Assembly: GCF_009729855.1 (NCBI RefSeq)
Contig: NZ_WODA01000020.1
Span: 1-50,639 of the forward strand
Length of the DNA: 50,639 nucleotides
DNA from: Agromyces luteolus
GTDB lineage: Bacteria; Actinomycetota; Actinomycetes; Actinomycetales; Microbacteriaceae
Direction of reading: 5' to 3'
The stretch's first letter is position 1, and each line of letters starts with the position of its first letter. Below, piece by piece: positions 38,607 through 47,613 of this stretch. The notes under the pieces were generated by a model that worked only from the letters and a program-made list of their open reading frames with translations, was not told the origin of the DNA and did no database searches. The position numbers and the translations under genes are program-made.

Positions 38607-38927
38607 GTGCCCACCATCGTCGTCGAAGTGATGCCCAAGGCCGAACTGCTCGACCCGCAGGGGAAGGCCGTCGTCGGCGCGCTCTCCCGCACCGGTCACG
38701 GCTCGATCAGCGGGGTCCGCGTGGGCAAGCGCTTCGAACTGACCGTCGACGGTCCCGTCGACGAGGACCTCCGGGCCGAGGTGGCCGCGCTCGCCGAGAA
38801 CGTGCTGTCGAACTCGGTCATCGAGGACGTCGTGGGCATCCACTACGAGCAGTCCAACGCCGAGGCGGCGGCCGAGGCCGCCGAGCACCACGACGGCTAC
38901 GACGCCCCCGCGGGCGAGACCCACTGA
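38607..38927 (+). CDS. purS: phosphoribosylformylglycinamidine synthase subunit PurS
   Basis: PurS (106 residues) links PurQ and small PurL in the FGAM synthase complex. The core is [40 protein letters not shown] and [16 protein letters not shown], as in the family of about 80 residues. An acidic Ala/Glu/His tail of about 25 residues ([14 protein letters not shown]) is an addition. GTG start with ACGGAGA upstream; purQ follows after 17 bases. Confidence 0.95.
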   Translation: MPTIVVEVMPKAELLDPQGKAVVGALSRTGHGSISGVRVGKRFELTVDGPVDEDLRAEVAALAENVLSNSVIEDVVGIHYEQSNAEAAAEAAEHHDGYDAPAGETH

Positions 38928-38944
38928 GCCCGGGGAGCCAGCCC

Positions 38945-39643
38945 ATGCGCATCGGCGTCATCACGTTCCCCGGCTCGCTCGACGACCGCGACGCGCAGCG
39001 CGCGGTGCGCCTCGCCGGCGGCGAGCCCGTCGCGCTCTGGCACGGCTCGCACGACCTCGAGGGCGTTGACGCCCTCATCCTCCCGGGCGGATTCAGCTAC
39101 GGCGACTACCTGCGCTGCGGCGCCATCGCCTCGCTCAGCCCGATCATGTCCGAGGTCGTCGACGCCGCGAACGCGGGGATGCCGGTCCTCGGCATCTGCA
39201 ACGGGTTCCAGATGCTCGCCGAGGCGCACCTGCTCGAGGGCGGCCTGATCCGCAACGACCACGGCTCGTTCATCTGCCGCGACCAGGTCCTGCGCGTCGA
39301 GAACGCGTCGACCGCGTGGACGAGCGAGTTCGAGGCGGGCCAGGAGATCATCATCCCGCTGAAGAACGGCGAGGGCGGGTTCATCGCGTCCGAGGAGACG
39401 CTCGACCGCCTCGAGGGCGAGGGCCGCGTGGCCTTCCGCTACGTGGGCGTGAACCCGAACGGGTCGCTGCGCGACATCGCCGGCATCACGAACGCCGCCG
39501 GCAACGTCGTCGGCCTCATGCCGCACCCCGAGCACGCGGTCGAGCCGGGCTTCGGCCCCGACACCGCCGCCGCGATGCGGTCGGGCGTCGACGGGCTGGG
39601 CTTCTTCACGAGCGTCATCCGCCGCACCCTCGTCGAGGCGTAG
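38945..39643 (+). CDS. purQ: phosphoribosylformylglycinamidine synthase subunit PurQ
   Basis: PurQ (232 residues) is the glutaminase of FGAM synthase. It begins [20 protein letters not shown]; the nucleophile Cys is in [11 protein letters not shown], the acceptor glycine loop is [15 protein letters not shown] and the His-Glu pair is in [11 protein letters not shown]. It is co-transcribed with purS. The usual next gene purL is not here; DUF2254 follows after 77 bp. GGGGAG serves as ribosome binding site. Confidence 0.97.
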   Translation: MRIGVITFPGSLDDRDAQRAVRLAGGEPVALWHGSHDLEGVDALILPGGFSYGDYLRCGAIASLSPIMSEVVDAANAGMPVLGICNGFQMLAEAHLLEGGLIRNDHGSFICRDQVLRVENASTAWTSEFEAGQEIIIPLKNGEGGFIASEETLDRLEGEGRVAFRYVGVNPNGSLRDIAGITNAAGNVVGLMPHPEHAVEPGFGPDTAAAMRSGVDGLGFFTSVIRRTLVEA

Positions 39644-39696
39644 CCCGCAGCTCACCACGCCTCGTCAAGGCCCCTCCCCGCGCGGCACCCCTCCCG

Positions 39697-39702
39697 TAGG
39701 CT
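39697..39702 (+). promoter_or_regulatory. -10 box TAGGCT for the DUF2254 gene
   Basis: TAGGCT is followed after seven bases by GGGAGG and the ATG at 39721, so the transcript would begin nearly at its ribosome binding site, a very short leader. Confidence 0.5.
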
Positions 39703-39720
39703 GGCGCGCGGGAGGTGCCG

Positions 39721-41091
39721 ATGCCGACATCCGACGGAACCCGCCGCTGGTGGGCCACGCTCTCCGAGTCGATCTCGTCCCGGATCTGGCCGCTGCCGGT
39801 GGCCGCGATCGTCGCCGCGGTCATCGCGGGCATCCTCCTCCCGATCCTCGACGCCGCGGTCGACGAGCACCTCCCCGGCTGGCTCGGGGCGATCCTCTTC
39901 AGCGGCGGGACCGACGCCGCGCGAGCCGTGCTCACGACCATCGCCGGATCGCTGATCACCGCGACCTCGCTGACGTTCTCCCTCACCGTCGTCGCACTGC
40001 AGCTCGCGAGCAACCAGGCCTCGCCGCGCCTGCTGCGCACCTTCGCCTCCGACCGGATGGTGCACGTCACGCTCGCGGTGTTCCTCGGCACGTTCGCCTA
40101 CGCGCTCACGGTGCTGCGCACGGTGAGCGACACCGGCGACCTCGTGCCGCGGATCGCGGTGACCGTCGCGTTCGCGCTCACCCTCGCGAGCGTGGTCATG
40201 CTCGTGCTCTTCCTGGCCCACCTCGCGAGCCGACTGCGCGTCGAGACGATGCTGCGCGACGTGCACCGCGAGACGACGCGGACGATCGCCCTCGTCGGCG
40301 CCGACGACCGGCCCACGGCGGCGGCGCCCGAGCGGCCCGCCGACTCCCGGCCCGTGCTCGCCCGCCGATCGGGCTTCGTGACCGGGATCGATCGCGACGC
40401 GCTGGTCGAGGCCGCACGCGACCACGGCGCGGTCGTCCGCGAGCTCCGCCAGGTCGGCGCGAGCGTCATCGAGGGCACGCCCGTCGCGGAGTGGTGGCCG
40501 GAACGCGACGGAGGGGCGGGGTCGGATGTCGCCGGCGAGCACGGCACGCGCGCCGATCGAGCGGCCCTCGAGGCCGCCGTCGTCGACGCGTACCACGTCG
40601 GCTACGAGCGGACCTCGCCTCAGGACATCGGCTTCGGACTGCGACAGCTCGCCGACATCGCGGCCAAGGCGCTCTCGCCGGGGGTGAACGACCCGACGAC
40701 GGCCGTGCACGCGCTGAGCCACATCGCGGCCGTCCTGAGCGACCTCGCGGACCTGCCCGAGGCGCCGTCGGCCTACGCGGACGAGGACGGCGCGGCACGC
40801 GTCATCCCGGTCCGCCACGAGTTCGCGGAGCTCGTCGAGGTCGGCGTGCAGCAGGTGCGCCGGTACGGCGCCTCGGACCCCGACGTCGCCTCCCGGCTGT
40901 TCGAGCTGATCGACGACGTCGGCCGCCACGCCACCCGGGCGGAGCACCGGCGCGTGCTCGAGGGCCAGCTCGATCGCCTCGTGGCGAGCGTCGCCGCCGC
41001 GGACTACGACCCGCACGAGCGCGCCGGGTTCGCGCGCCTCGAGGGTCGCGCCCGCGACGTGCTCGCTCAGGCGGACGCGACGTCGGTGTAG
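39721..41091 (+). CDS. DUF2254 family membrane protein
   Basis: The 456-residue protein has four N-terminal transmembrane helices (about residues 20-165) and a soluble C-terminal half. DUF2254 hallmarks are TIAGSLITATSLTFSLTVVA and QLASNQASPRLLRTF near residues 80-105, and IGFGLRQLADIAAKALSPGVNDPTTA near 305, which is the most conserved stretch. Function unknown. GGGAGG precedes the ATG. Its last 25 bases overlap a small gene on the other strand. Confidence 0.93.
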   Translation: MPTSDGTRRWWATLSESISSRIWPLPVAAIVAAVIAGILLPILDAAVDEHLPGWLGAILFSGGTDAARAVLTTIAGSLITATSLTFSLTVVALQLASNQASPRLLRTFASDRMVHVTLAVFLGTFAYALTVLRTVSDTGDLVPRIAVTVAFALTLASVVMLVLFLAHLASRLRVETMLRDVHRETTRTIALVGADDRPTAAAPERPADSRPVLARRSGFVTGIDRDALVEAARDHGAVVRELRQVGASVIEGTPVAEWWPERDGGAGSDVAGEHGTRADRAALEAAVVDAYHVGYERTSPQDIGFGLRQLADIAAKALSPGVNDPTTAVHALSHIAAVLSDLADLPEAPSAYADEDGAARVIPVRHEFAELVEVGVQQVRRYGASDPDVASRLFELIDDVGRHATRAEHRRVLEGQLDRLVASVAAADYDPHERAGFARLEGRARDVLAQADATSV

Positions 41092-41312
41092 CGACCGGGA
41101 TCGCCGACCGGTGCTCCGGTGTACGAGCCGGGGGCGCCGGCGACGGCGTCGCTCGCATACAGGCCGGGCACGGCCGGCTCCGCAATCGGCACGTACTGAC
41201 CGCCGAGCGGGTGGGGCGCGGTCGCGGGCGCCGGTACGTCCGGTGCCGCGGCCGCCGCCGCGGTCGGGCGCTCGGCCCGGTCGACGTAGGCTTGGAGTGA
41301 TCCGTGGTTCAT
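41067..41312 (-). CDS. small Pro/Ala-rich protein with PGxY repeats
   Basis: The 81-residue protein starts MNHGSLQAYVDRAERPTAAA, continues through a Pro/Ala linker, and ends with three similar units VPGLYASD, APGSYTGA and DPGRYTDV after a related GGQYVPI. I do not recognise a family. GAAGGACG in good position supports the start, and the regular repeat favours a real gene. No membrane helix or signal. The 3' end is antisense to DUF2254 over 25 bases. Confidence 0.65.
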   Translation of the reverse strand: MNHGSLQAYVDRAERPTAAAAAAPDVPAPATAPHPLGGQYVPIAEPAVPGLYASDAVAGAPGSYTGAPVGDPGRYTDVASA

Positions 41313-41349
41313 CGTTCGTCCTTCAACGGGGTTCGTGGACCTGGGTCCT

Positions 41350-41379
41350 GCGATGCCGGGGCTGCCACCCCGGCATCGC
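41350..41379. terminator. terminator after the catalase gene
   Basis: A perfect 12-bp stem (GCGATGCCGGGG with CCCCGGCATCGC) and 6-nt loop lies between the catalase stop and the small gene on the same strand. Confidence 0.75.
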
Positions 41380-41476
41380 GCTTCTCCGGGCGTGCGGGTC
41401 GCACGACCGGTCCGGCCGGCGCTCGAGCCGCGCTGCCACGCGACCCGGACGCCTGCCGATGCTCGGTGCCGCCGGC

Positions 41477-43006
41477 TCAGGCGGCAGCCTCCTCGGCGGT
41501 CTCGGGCTCGTCGGCCTCGGGCTGCTGCGGCGCGTCCGCGTTCACGCCGGCCGCGTACGCCTCGCGCAGCGAGGCGCCGAGCCCGGCGTCGACGTTCGTC
41601 CAGTACTGGAAGAAGCGCTCGCGGATCGCCTCGACCGTGATCGCGTTCGCCTGGCCCGAGAGGGTCTCGAGCAGGCGCGCCTTGGCCTCGGCCGAGTAGA
41701 CGTCGCGGTAGAGCGTGCCGGCCTGGCCGAAGTCGGAGTCGTCGGCGCGCAGGGTGTAGGCCGTGCGGACGAGCGACCCGTCGGCCTCCCAGCCGCCCTC
41801 GCCCGCGGCATCCGCCGACGCCACCGGGCCGCCGACCGAGTTCGGCGCGTAGACCGGCGCGCTCGGCGCGTTGAAGTGGTATCGCGCGGCGCCGTCCTGC
41901 GAGTAGTTGTGCACGGATGCCGCGTGCGGCGCGTTCACCGGCAGCTGGTTGTAGTTCGTGCCGACGCGGTAGCGCTGCGCGTCGGGGTAGCTGAACACGC
42001 GGGCCATGAGCATCTTGTCGGGGCTGATCGCGATGCCCGGCACCGTGTTCGCCGGCGAGAAGGCCGCCTGCTCGATCTCGGCGAAGAAGTTCTGCGGGTT
42101 GCGGTCGAGCGTGAGCGTGCCGACCGGGATCAGCGGGTAGTCGGCGTGCGGCCACACCTTGGTGAGGTCGAACGGGTTGAAGCGGTAGGTCTTGGCGTCC
42201 TCGTAGGGCATGACCTGCACGAAGAGGTCCCACTTCGGGTGGTCGCCGCGCTCGATCGCCTCGTACAGGTCGCGGCGGTAGAAGTCGGCGTCGGCGCCCG
42301 CGATCGCCTCGGCGGTCTCGGCGTCGAGGTGCAGGTCGCCCTGCTGCGAGCGGAAGTGGTACTTCACCCAGAATCGCTCGCCCTCGGCGTTGATCCACTG
42401 GTACGTGTGCGAGCCGTAGCCCTGCATCTCGCGCCACGACTTCGGCAGGCCGCGGTCGCCCATGAGGTAGGTGACCTGGTGCGCCGATTCGGGCGAGAGC
42501 GTCCAGAAGTCCCACTGCATGTCGGCGTCGCGCAGGCCCGAGCCCGGCAGGCGCTTCTGCGAGTGGATGAAGTCGGGGAACTTCGCGCCGTCGCGGATGA
42601 AGAACACCGGGGTGTTGTTGCCGACGATGTCGTAGTTGCCCTCGGTCGTGTAGAACTTCAGCGAGAAGCCGCGCACGTCGCGCCACGTGTCGGGCGAGCC
42701 CTGCTCACCGGCGACCGACGAGAAGCGCAGGAGCGTCTCCGACTCGGTGCCGGGCTGGAACACCGCGGCCCGCGTGTACGCCGAGACGTCGTGGGTCGCC
42801 TCGAAGCGGCCGAACGCGCCGCCGCCCTTGGCGTGGACGATGCGCTCCGGGATGCGCTCGCGGTTGAACTGGGCGAGCTTCTCGACGAGGTACCGGTCGT
42901 GCAGCACCGTGGCGCCGTCGGCGCCGACCGTGAGCGAGTGCGCGTCGCTGGCGACCGGCGTGCCGGTCTGGGTGGTCGTCACGGGCGGGGTCGTAGGGTT
43001 CGACAT
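41477..43006 (-). CDS. katA: monofunctional haem catalase
   Basis: The 509-residue enzyme breaks down hydrogen peroxide. Catalytic His58 lies in [12 protein letters not shown], the distal Asn in [14 protein letters not shown] (130/131) and the haem-ligand Tyr in [15 protein letters not shown]. Length and motifs fit small-subunit (clade 3) catalases. The tail is acidic and Ala-rich ([12 protein letters not shown]). GAGAAGG precedes the ATG. It follows a Fur-family gene by 126 bp on the same strand, with no terminator in between, so it should be co-regulated. Confidence 0.96.
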   Translation of the reverse strand: MSNPTTPPVTTTQTGTPVASDAHSLTVGADGATVLHDRYLVEKLAQFNRERIPERIVHAKGGGAFGRFEATHDVSAYTRAAVFQPGTESETLLRFSSVAGEQGSPDTWRDVRGFSLKFYTTEGNYDIVGNNTPVFFIRDGAKFPDFIHSQKRLPGSGLRDADMQWDFWTLSPESAHQVTYLMGDRGLPKSWREMQGYGSHTYQWINAEGERFWVKYHFRSQQGDLHLDAETAEAIAGADADFYRRDLYEAIERGDHPKWDLFVQVMPYEDAKTYRFNPFDLTKVWPHADYPLIPVGTLTLDRNPQNFFAEIEQAAFSPANTVPGIAISPDKMLMARVFSYPDAQRYRVGTNYNQLPVNAPHAASVHNYSQDGAARYHFNAPSAPVYAPNSVGGPVASADAAGEGGWEADGSLVRTAYTLRADDSDFGQAGTLYRDVYSAEAKARLLETLSGQANAITVEAIRERFFQYWTNVDAGLGASLREAYAAGVNADAPQQPEADEPETAEEAAA

Positions 43007-43132
43007 GTCGTCCTTCTCTTCTCGGTGGGTGGATGCCGCGGCGCGGCGGAGCACGGCGTGCGGGCACGACGAGCACCGCCCCGGTCGGGCGGTCGGCGCG
43101 CGAGCGCGCCTGGGCGAGCGGATGCCTCCGGG

Positions 43133-43573
43133 CTAGCCGGCGAGCTCCCGCTGGCAGTCGGCGCAGAGGCCCCAGAAGGTGACCTCGGCGGTGTGGATGG
43201 CGAAGCCGGCGGAGTCGGACGGTGCGAGGCAGGGCGGCTCGCCCACCACGCAGTCGACGTCGGCGACGGCGTGGCACCTCGTGCAGACGACGTGGTGGTG
43301 GTTGTCGCCGGTGCGGCTCTCGTAGAGCGCGGGCGACTCGGCGGGCTCGATGCGGCGCAGCAGCCCGGCGTCGGTGAGCGCGCCGAGCACGTTGTAGATC
43401 GACTGCAACGAGGTGCCGGGCAGCGTGCCGGTGACGCGGGCGAGCACGGCGTCGGCGTCGAGGTGCCCGTGGCCGCTGACGGCGTCGAGCACGGCGAGGC
43501 GCGGCGCCGTCACCTTGAGGCCCGCGGCGCGAAGGCGCCCTGCGGCGTCGTCGCGGTGGGTCTCGGTGTCCAT
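43133..43573 (-). CDS. Fur-family regulator (FurA/PerR-like)
   Basis: The 146-residue protein has a winged helix (about residues 10-85: LRAAGLKVTAPRLAVLDAVS, TSLQSIYNVLGALTDAGLL) and a C-terminal dimer domain with HHHVVCTRCHAVADVDC and CADCQ. The CxxC and CxxC pairs make the structural zinc site; the HHH is the metal-sensing region. Gene order with catalase and the role in mycobacterial FurA-KatG suggest peroxide sensing. ATG is six bases after the -10, so the transcript is probably leaderless, with a perfect dyad upstream. Confidence 0.94.
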   Translation of the reverse strand: MDTETHRDDAAGRLRAAGLKVTAPRLAVLDAVSGHGHLDADAVLARVTGTLPGTSLQSIYNVLGALTDAGLLRRIEPAESPALYESRTGDNHHHVVCTRCHAVADVDCVVGEPPCLAPSDSAGFAIHTAEVTFWGLCADCQRELAG

Positions 43574-43579
43574 GCGTCA

Positions 43580-43614
43580 AACGTAGCAGTTGTTTTGAGT
43601 GATTCAAAACAACT
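43580..43614 (-). promoter_or_regulatory. fur promoter with perfect 11-bp dyad operator
   Basis: AGTTGTTTTGA-N5-TCAAAACAACT (43588-43614) is a perfect inverted repeat just upstream of the minus-strand -10 TACGTT (43580-43585), with TTTGAA at -35 position inside it. -10, N6 and ATG fit leaderless expression. Autorepression of fur-katA by metal-bound Fur is inferred. Confidence 0.75.
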
Positions 43615-43742
43615 CCGCCGACGCGGCCGGGTTTCGCGGCGCGCGCCGGGCTGCGCCAAAGCCCGCGCATAGCCTCGCGGCGGAGCATCCGTACTGGACC
43701 GGTGCGCCCGCACCGAGCCGGACCACGCTCGAAGGACCGATC

Positions 43743-44237
43743 ATGACCTCCCAGACCACCACCACGGATGCGGCCGACCCGACGACGTCGCCGGACGCTC
43801 CCGCCACCGCTGCGACCGAGCCGCTGCCGCCGGCATCGCAGACGCCGCCCGCAGCGCAGACGCCGCCCCTCTTCCATCCGGCCTCGCCGGCCGAGCCCGC
43901 GGCGGGCGCGCCGCCCGCGCACGACGGGCCGGCCGCCGTCGTCGAGCCCACGCCGTGGTACCGCCGTGTCTGGGTGGTCGTCGTCGGCGCCCTCGTCGCG
44001 GCGCTCGTGTTCTTCGGCGCGGGCTTCGTCGCCGGCAACGCCGCCGCACTCTTCAACGGCGTCGTCGGCGTCCAGACCGGCGTCCCCGCTGGCCCGGGCT
44101 TCGGTGGCGACCGGGACGGCGACGGCTTCGCCCCGGGCGGCGGGCGCCCCGGCTTCGGCGAACCCGGCGAGCGTCCCGGATTCGAGGACCAGGACGGAGA
44201 CGGCGACGCCGAGACAGGCTCGGCCCAGGCCTTCTGA
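43743..44237 (+). CDS. single-pass membrane protein with low-complexity ends
   Basis: The 164-residue protein has an N-terminal region of about 70 residues rich in Thr, Pro and Ala, the transmembrane segment WYRRVWVVVVGALVAALVFF, and an extracytoplasmic Gly-rich part with DRDGDGFAPGGGRPGFGEPG and DQDGDGD, which look like EF-hand-type or thrombospondin-type calcium loops. Function unknown. CGAAGGA precedes the ATG. It converges on the carboxypeptidase, separated by a hairpin. Confidence 0.75.
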   Translation: MTSQTTTTDAADPTTSPDAPATAATEPLPPASQTPPAAQTPPLFHPASPAEPAAGAPPAHDGPAAVVEPTPWYRRVWVVVVGALVAALVFFGAGFVAGNAAALFNGVVGVQTGVPAGPGFGGDRDGDGFAPGGGRPGFGEPGERPGFEDQDGDGDAETGSAQAF

Positions 44238-44278
44238 CCCACTCCCCAGTCCGTCCGGCCCACTCCCCGGGCATGGCG

Positions 44279-44309
44279 AGGGCCGAGCCGCACGCAGCGG
44301 CCCGGCCCT
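44279..44309. terminator. bidirectional terminator hairpin
   Basis: A 13-bp stem with one mismatch (44279-44291 with 44297-44309) and 5-nt loop between convergent gene ends. Confidence 0.65.
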
Positions 44310-44320
44310 GTCGAAGCGAC

Positions 44321-45466
44321 CTACGGAAGCGGGATGACGCCGGTGTCGGTCTGGTAGCCGGTGACCGGCGCGTGCGGGATCTCCTCCCAGCGGGCCGGGT
44401 CCTCCTGCTGCACCTCGCCGGTGGCCATGCCGGTCAGGAGCTCCTGCAGCGCGATCACGTTCTGCTTGATCGACTTGCCGCGGGCCTTCTGGCCGAGGCT
44501 GCCGTCGCTCGTGTTGCCGCTCGTCTCGAAGAAGATCGCCGGGTTGCTGTGCCCCTCCGGGTTCAGCCCGTCGTGGTCGAGGCCGAGCATCATCGCCGAG
44601 ACGACGCCGCCCTTGATGTCGATCTCGAGGCTGCCGCCGACCTGGTACCGGTCCATGTTGACGTACCCGTACTTCGCGAGCTCGTCGTAGACGTGCACGT
44701 GCATCTGCCGGGTGAGCACGTCGTACGCGCCGCCCTCGACACCCGGCAGCGTCGGACCGCCCGGGGCCAGCGAGATGCCGAGGGACAGGGTCACGTCGTC
44801 GCCCGTGCCGTACTCGCGCTTCAGGCCCTGGTGGTGGATGTCGACCGCGAAGGCCGGGTCGACCATCGTCCAGTACTCGTAGAAGGCCTCGGACTCCGCG
44901 GCGACGAACTTGCCCTCGCCCCAGTCGCGGTTCAGGTCGATCCGGGTGTCCGAGCCGTCCTGCAGGATCGTGTGGCGGATGTTCAACTCCGACCCGTCGG
45001 GGTTGTACATCGGGATCACGTGGAACGTGTACGTGTCGCGGAGCAGCGTCCAGTCGGGCGAGCCGTTGGTGCCGAGTTCCTTGAGGACGGCGAGGAGCGA
45101 CTCGGTGCCGTAGGGCTCGTTGCCGTGGATGCGGCCCTGCAGCCAGACGGCCTCGGGACCGTCGCCGACGGTGGCGACGTAGAGGTCGCGACCGGACTCC
45201 GACGTCGAGACCGCGGTGCCGACCTCGGCGAGGGTCTGGACGTCGACGCCGAAGCGCGCGGTGTCCTCGAGCTTCTGGAGCTCCGCGACGAGGTCGTCGT
45301 AGGTCGCGATGCTCGCGGTGTTCGTGTTCCCCTCGGTCGACGGGAAGTTCGGATCGGCCACCGCCGGGGCTGCGGCGATGAGCGGTGCCGCCACGGCCAG
45401 CGCGGCGGCCGCGGCGAGGGTTGCGGTTCGGGATCGGTGGTGCGTCGGCGTCGGGCCTGTGGACAT
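44321..45466 (-). CDS. secreted M14-family zinc carboxypeptidase
   Basis: The 381-residue protein has a signal peptide (basic start, AAAAALAVAAPLIAAAPAVA). Zinc ligands are His114 and Glu117 in GRIHGNEPYG and His211 in DIHHQG; DLNRDW (178-182) binds the substrate carboxylate and the catalytic Glu is in AIFFETSGN. So it should remove C-terminal residues from peptides outside the cell, possibly from peptidoglycan stems. AGGGGAG precedes the ATG. Its transcript has a leader of about 80 nt. Confidence 0.92.
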   Translation of the reverse strand: MSTGPTPTHHRSRTATLAAAAALAVAAPLIAAAPAVADPNFPSTEGNTNTASIATYDDLVAELQKLEDTARFGVDVQTLAEVGTAVSTSESGRDLYVATVGDGPEAVWLQGRIHGNEPYGTESLLAVLKELGTNGSPDWTLLRDTYTFHVIPMYNPDGSELNIRHTILQDGSDTRIDLNRDWGEGKFVAAESEAFYEYWTMVDPAFAVDIHHQGLKREYGTGDDVTLSLGISLAPGGPTLPGVEGGAYDVLTRQMHVHVYDELAKYGYVNMDRYQVGGSLEIDIKGGVVSAMMLGLDHDGLNPEGHSNPAIFFETSGNTSDGSLGQKARGKSIKQNVIALQELLTGMATGEVQQEDPARWEEIPHAPVTGYQTDTGVIPLP

Positions 45467-45556
45467 CGATGTCTCCCCTGTGAGTGCGACGTGCCGGTGA
45501 AGGCGGCACGAGCTCCGGGGATCACCCGGAAGGGGCTTTCCCAAGAGCGTGCTGTG

Positions 45557-45586
45557 AGCCTACGGAGGATCGACTCCGTTCTTCAA
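45557..45586 (-). promoter_or_regulatory. carboxypeptidase promoter
   Basis: Minus strand: -35 TTGAAG (45581-45586), 18-bp spacer, -10 TAGGCT (45557-45562). The leader holds GTGCCG/CGGCAC (45491-45509) and CCGG hairpins. The rest of the 45467-45683 gap shows no gene. Confidence 0.5.
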
Positions 45587-45683
45587 GGGACGTGCGTCCG
45601 CGGTTCGCCGCCCGTCCGCACCGTTCGTCCGGCAGCGGACGTCGCGCGCTGCGCGCCCGGCGCCCGACGCACGCCTCAGTGCG

Positions 45684-47006
45684 TCAGCGCGTCGATTCGG
45701 CCGGCTGGTCCTCGCCGTCGTCGACGTCGGCGCCCGCTCCCGCGGCGTCGGCCTCGTCCGCGCGCTGCACCGGGATCGCCTGCGTGAACTCCGACGCGCG
45801 CTGCTCGCCGTCCGCCGTCCCGGAGAAGAGCCCGGCTCGCGGCATGGAGCCGGTCACCGGACGCGACCCCGGCGCCTCACCGGCCGGCCGCTCCGGCTCG
45901 GACGCGGCATCCGTTTGCCCCTGCCGGCCCGCGCGCTCGTCCGCATCGGCCCGCTCTGTCGCCGGCTCCGCCCCGACGAGCACGCGCTGCTGCGGCAGCG
46001 CCTCGGCATCCTGCTCGCGGATCCACTCGACGAGGTCCTCGCGCACGAGGCAGCGGAGGTCCCACAGCGCCGCCGAGTCGGCCGCGCTCACGAGCACCCG
46101 GACGCGCACGAGGCCGCCGGTCGCCTCGGTGACCTGCAGCACCTTGGTGCGACCGTCGAAGAGCTCCTCGTCCTCCAGGATCCGGTCGAGCTCCTCGCGC
46201 ATCGCATCGGTCGAGATGCGCCAGTCGACGTCGAGCTCGACGGAGCCGATGAGCGCGCTGCCGTACTTGGTCCAGTTCTGGAAGGGCTTCGTCGTGAAGT
46301 AGGTGCACGGCAGCACCACGGTCCGCTCGTCCCACGTGACGACCACGACGTAGGTGAGGGTGATCTCGCGGATGCGGCCCCACTCGCCCTCGACGACGAC
46401 CACGTCGTCGACGCGGATGGCCTCGCTGAAGGCGATCTGGATGCCGGCGAACATGTTCGCGAGCACCGACTGCGCCGCGAGGCCCGCGACGATCGACGCG
46501 ATTCCGGCCGAGGCGAGCACGCTGGCGCCGACCGCGCGCACGCCGGGGAAGGTGAGCAGGATGGCGCCCACGGCGAGGATCACGATGACGACGACCACGA
46601 GCCGGCGCACGATCTGGAACTGCGTGTGCACGCGTCGGGCGACCCGGTTGTCGGCGACATCCATCCGGTACCGGCTCACGCCCATGTCGGCGAGGAACAG
46701 GAACAGCTGCGCGACGAGCCACGCGCCCGCCGCGATCATCGCGATGAGGAAGGCATGGTCGACCGGCGGCCGCCAGTCCGCGTCGGGGAAGGCGAGCGCG
46801 ATCGAGATCCAGGCGCCCGCGACGAAGAGCACCGTGCGGAAGGGCCACCTGGCGCGCCGGATCAGGATGGCCGCCCAGTCGCGGCGGCGTGCGACGGCGC
46901 GCACGATGATCGAGGCGATTGCGGAGACGACGAACGTGGCGATGACCGCGATCACGAGCGCGATCGCGAAGACCAGCACGGTCTCCCAGGTGGTGGCGTC
47001 GGGCAC
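45684..47006 (-). CDS. MscS-family mechanosensitive ion channel
   Basis: The 440-residue protein has four or five N-terminal helices, the pore helix VGASVLASAGIASIVAGLAAQ (about residues 158-180) and the MscS beta-domain with VDDVVVVEGEWGRIREITLTY and VLPCTYFTTKPFQNWT. It opens on membrane stretch to release solutes. The C-terminal 110 residues are disordered and acidic (ADEADAAGAGADVDDGED), beyond the usual vestibule. GTG start with GGAGGGAG upstream. Confidence 0.94.
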   Translation of the reverse strand: MPDATTWETVLVFAIALVIAVIATFVVSAIASIIVRAVARRRDWAAILIRRARWPFRTVLFVAGAWISIALAFPDADWRPPVDHAFLIAMIAAGAWLVAQLFLFLADMGVSRYRMDVADNRVARRVHTQFQIVRRLVVVVIVILAVGAILLTFPGVRAVGASVLASAGIASIVAGLAAQSVLANMFAGIQIAFSEAIRVDDVVVVEGEWGRIREITLTYVVVVTWDERTVVLPCTYFTTKPFQNWTKYGSALIGSVELDVDWRISTDAMREELDRILEDEELFDGRTKVLQVTEATGGLVRVRVLVSAADSAALWDLRCLVREDLVEWIREQDAEALPQQRVLVGAEPATERADADERAGRQGQTDAASEPERPAGEAPGSRPVTGSMPRAGLFSGTADGEQRASEFTQAIPVQRADEADAAGAGADVDDGEDQPAESTR

Positions 47007-47033
47007 GGGGGGCTCCCTCCGGTCGGGCTCCCC

Positions 47034-47064
47034 AGCGTAGGCGGGGCCCCCGCGGCCGATGCAA
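47034..47064 (-). promoter_or_regulatory. MscS promoter
   Basis: Minus strand: -35 TTGCAT (47059-47064), 19-bp spacer, -10 TACGCT (47034-47039), leader of about 20 nt with GGAGGGAG. Confidence 0.5.
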
Positions 47065-47169
47065 ACCGAGCGCGAACCTCTCGGGGTCTGCCCAGCCCAT
47101 GCTGAGGGGACGGCCAGTGAGCCGGCGTGCCCGGTCGATGCCTCCCGCTGTGCGCGCCGCTCGGCGCGC

Positions 47170-47535
47170 TCAGCCCGCGTCGCGGGCGGCGATCCAGGCG
47201 CGGACCACCGCCTGGAGCGCGTCGCGCTTCTGCGCCAGCTCGGCGGCGTCGGCGAACTTCGCGACGCGCGAGACGTCGCCCTCGCCCTCGAGGAGCCCCT
47301 CGGGGTCGGGCAGTTCGGCGCCCCGGTGGAACATCAGGCTCGCGTGCGCCTTCGACTTCGGATAGAACGAGGCGATGTTGCCGCGGTACACGAAGGTCGG
47401 CGCCTGCCACTTGATGGTCTCGGTCACCCGCTCGTCGGCGTCGAGCACGGCATCGCGCACCGCCATCACGAGGTCGCGCTGCGGGTTGTCGTAGCGTTCG
47501 AACCAGGCGTCCACCGTCGGATCGTGCCGCACCAT
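47170..47535 (-). CDS. DUF1801 domain-containing protein
   Basis: The 121-residue protein is a DUF1801 (YdhG-like) domain: TVDAWFERYDNPQRDLVMAV, ETIKWQAPTFVYRGNIASFY, KSKAHASLMFHRGAELPDPE and VSRVAKFADAAELAQKRDAL. The function is unknown; the fold resembles frataxin-like YdhG proteins. The ATG is six bases after GATACT. An MscS gene follows downstream after 163 bp with its own promoter. Confidence 0.92.
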   Translation of the reverse strand: MVRHDPTVDAWFERYDNPQRDLVMAVRDAVLDADERVTETIKWQAPTFVYRGNIASFYPKSKAHASLMFHRGAELPDPEGLLEGEGDVSRVAKFADAAELAQKRDALQAVVRAWIAARDAG

Positions 47536-47541
47536 GCCCGC

Positions 47542-47547
47542 AGTATC
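47542..47547 (-). promoter_or_regulatory. possible leaderless -10 box GATACT
   Basis: Minus-strand GATACT-N6-ATG for the DUF1801 gene at 47535. Confidence 0.4.
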
Positions 47548-47601
47548 GCACCGGTTCGGCGCCGCGACCAGAGGGGCGGCGGATGGTCCGCCGCGCGCGG
47601 G

Positions 47602-47607
47602 TAGCCT
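47602..47607 (+). promoter_or_regulatory. leaderless -10 box TAGCCT
   Basis: TAGCCT-N6-ATG puts +1 on the start codon at 47614. Confidence 0.65.
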
Positions 47608-47613
47608 GAACGG

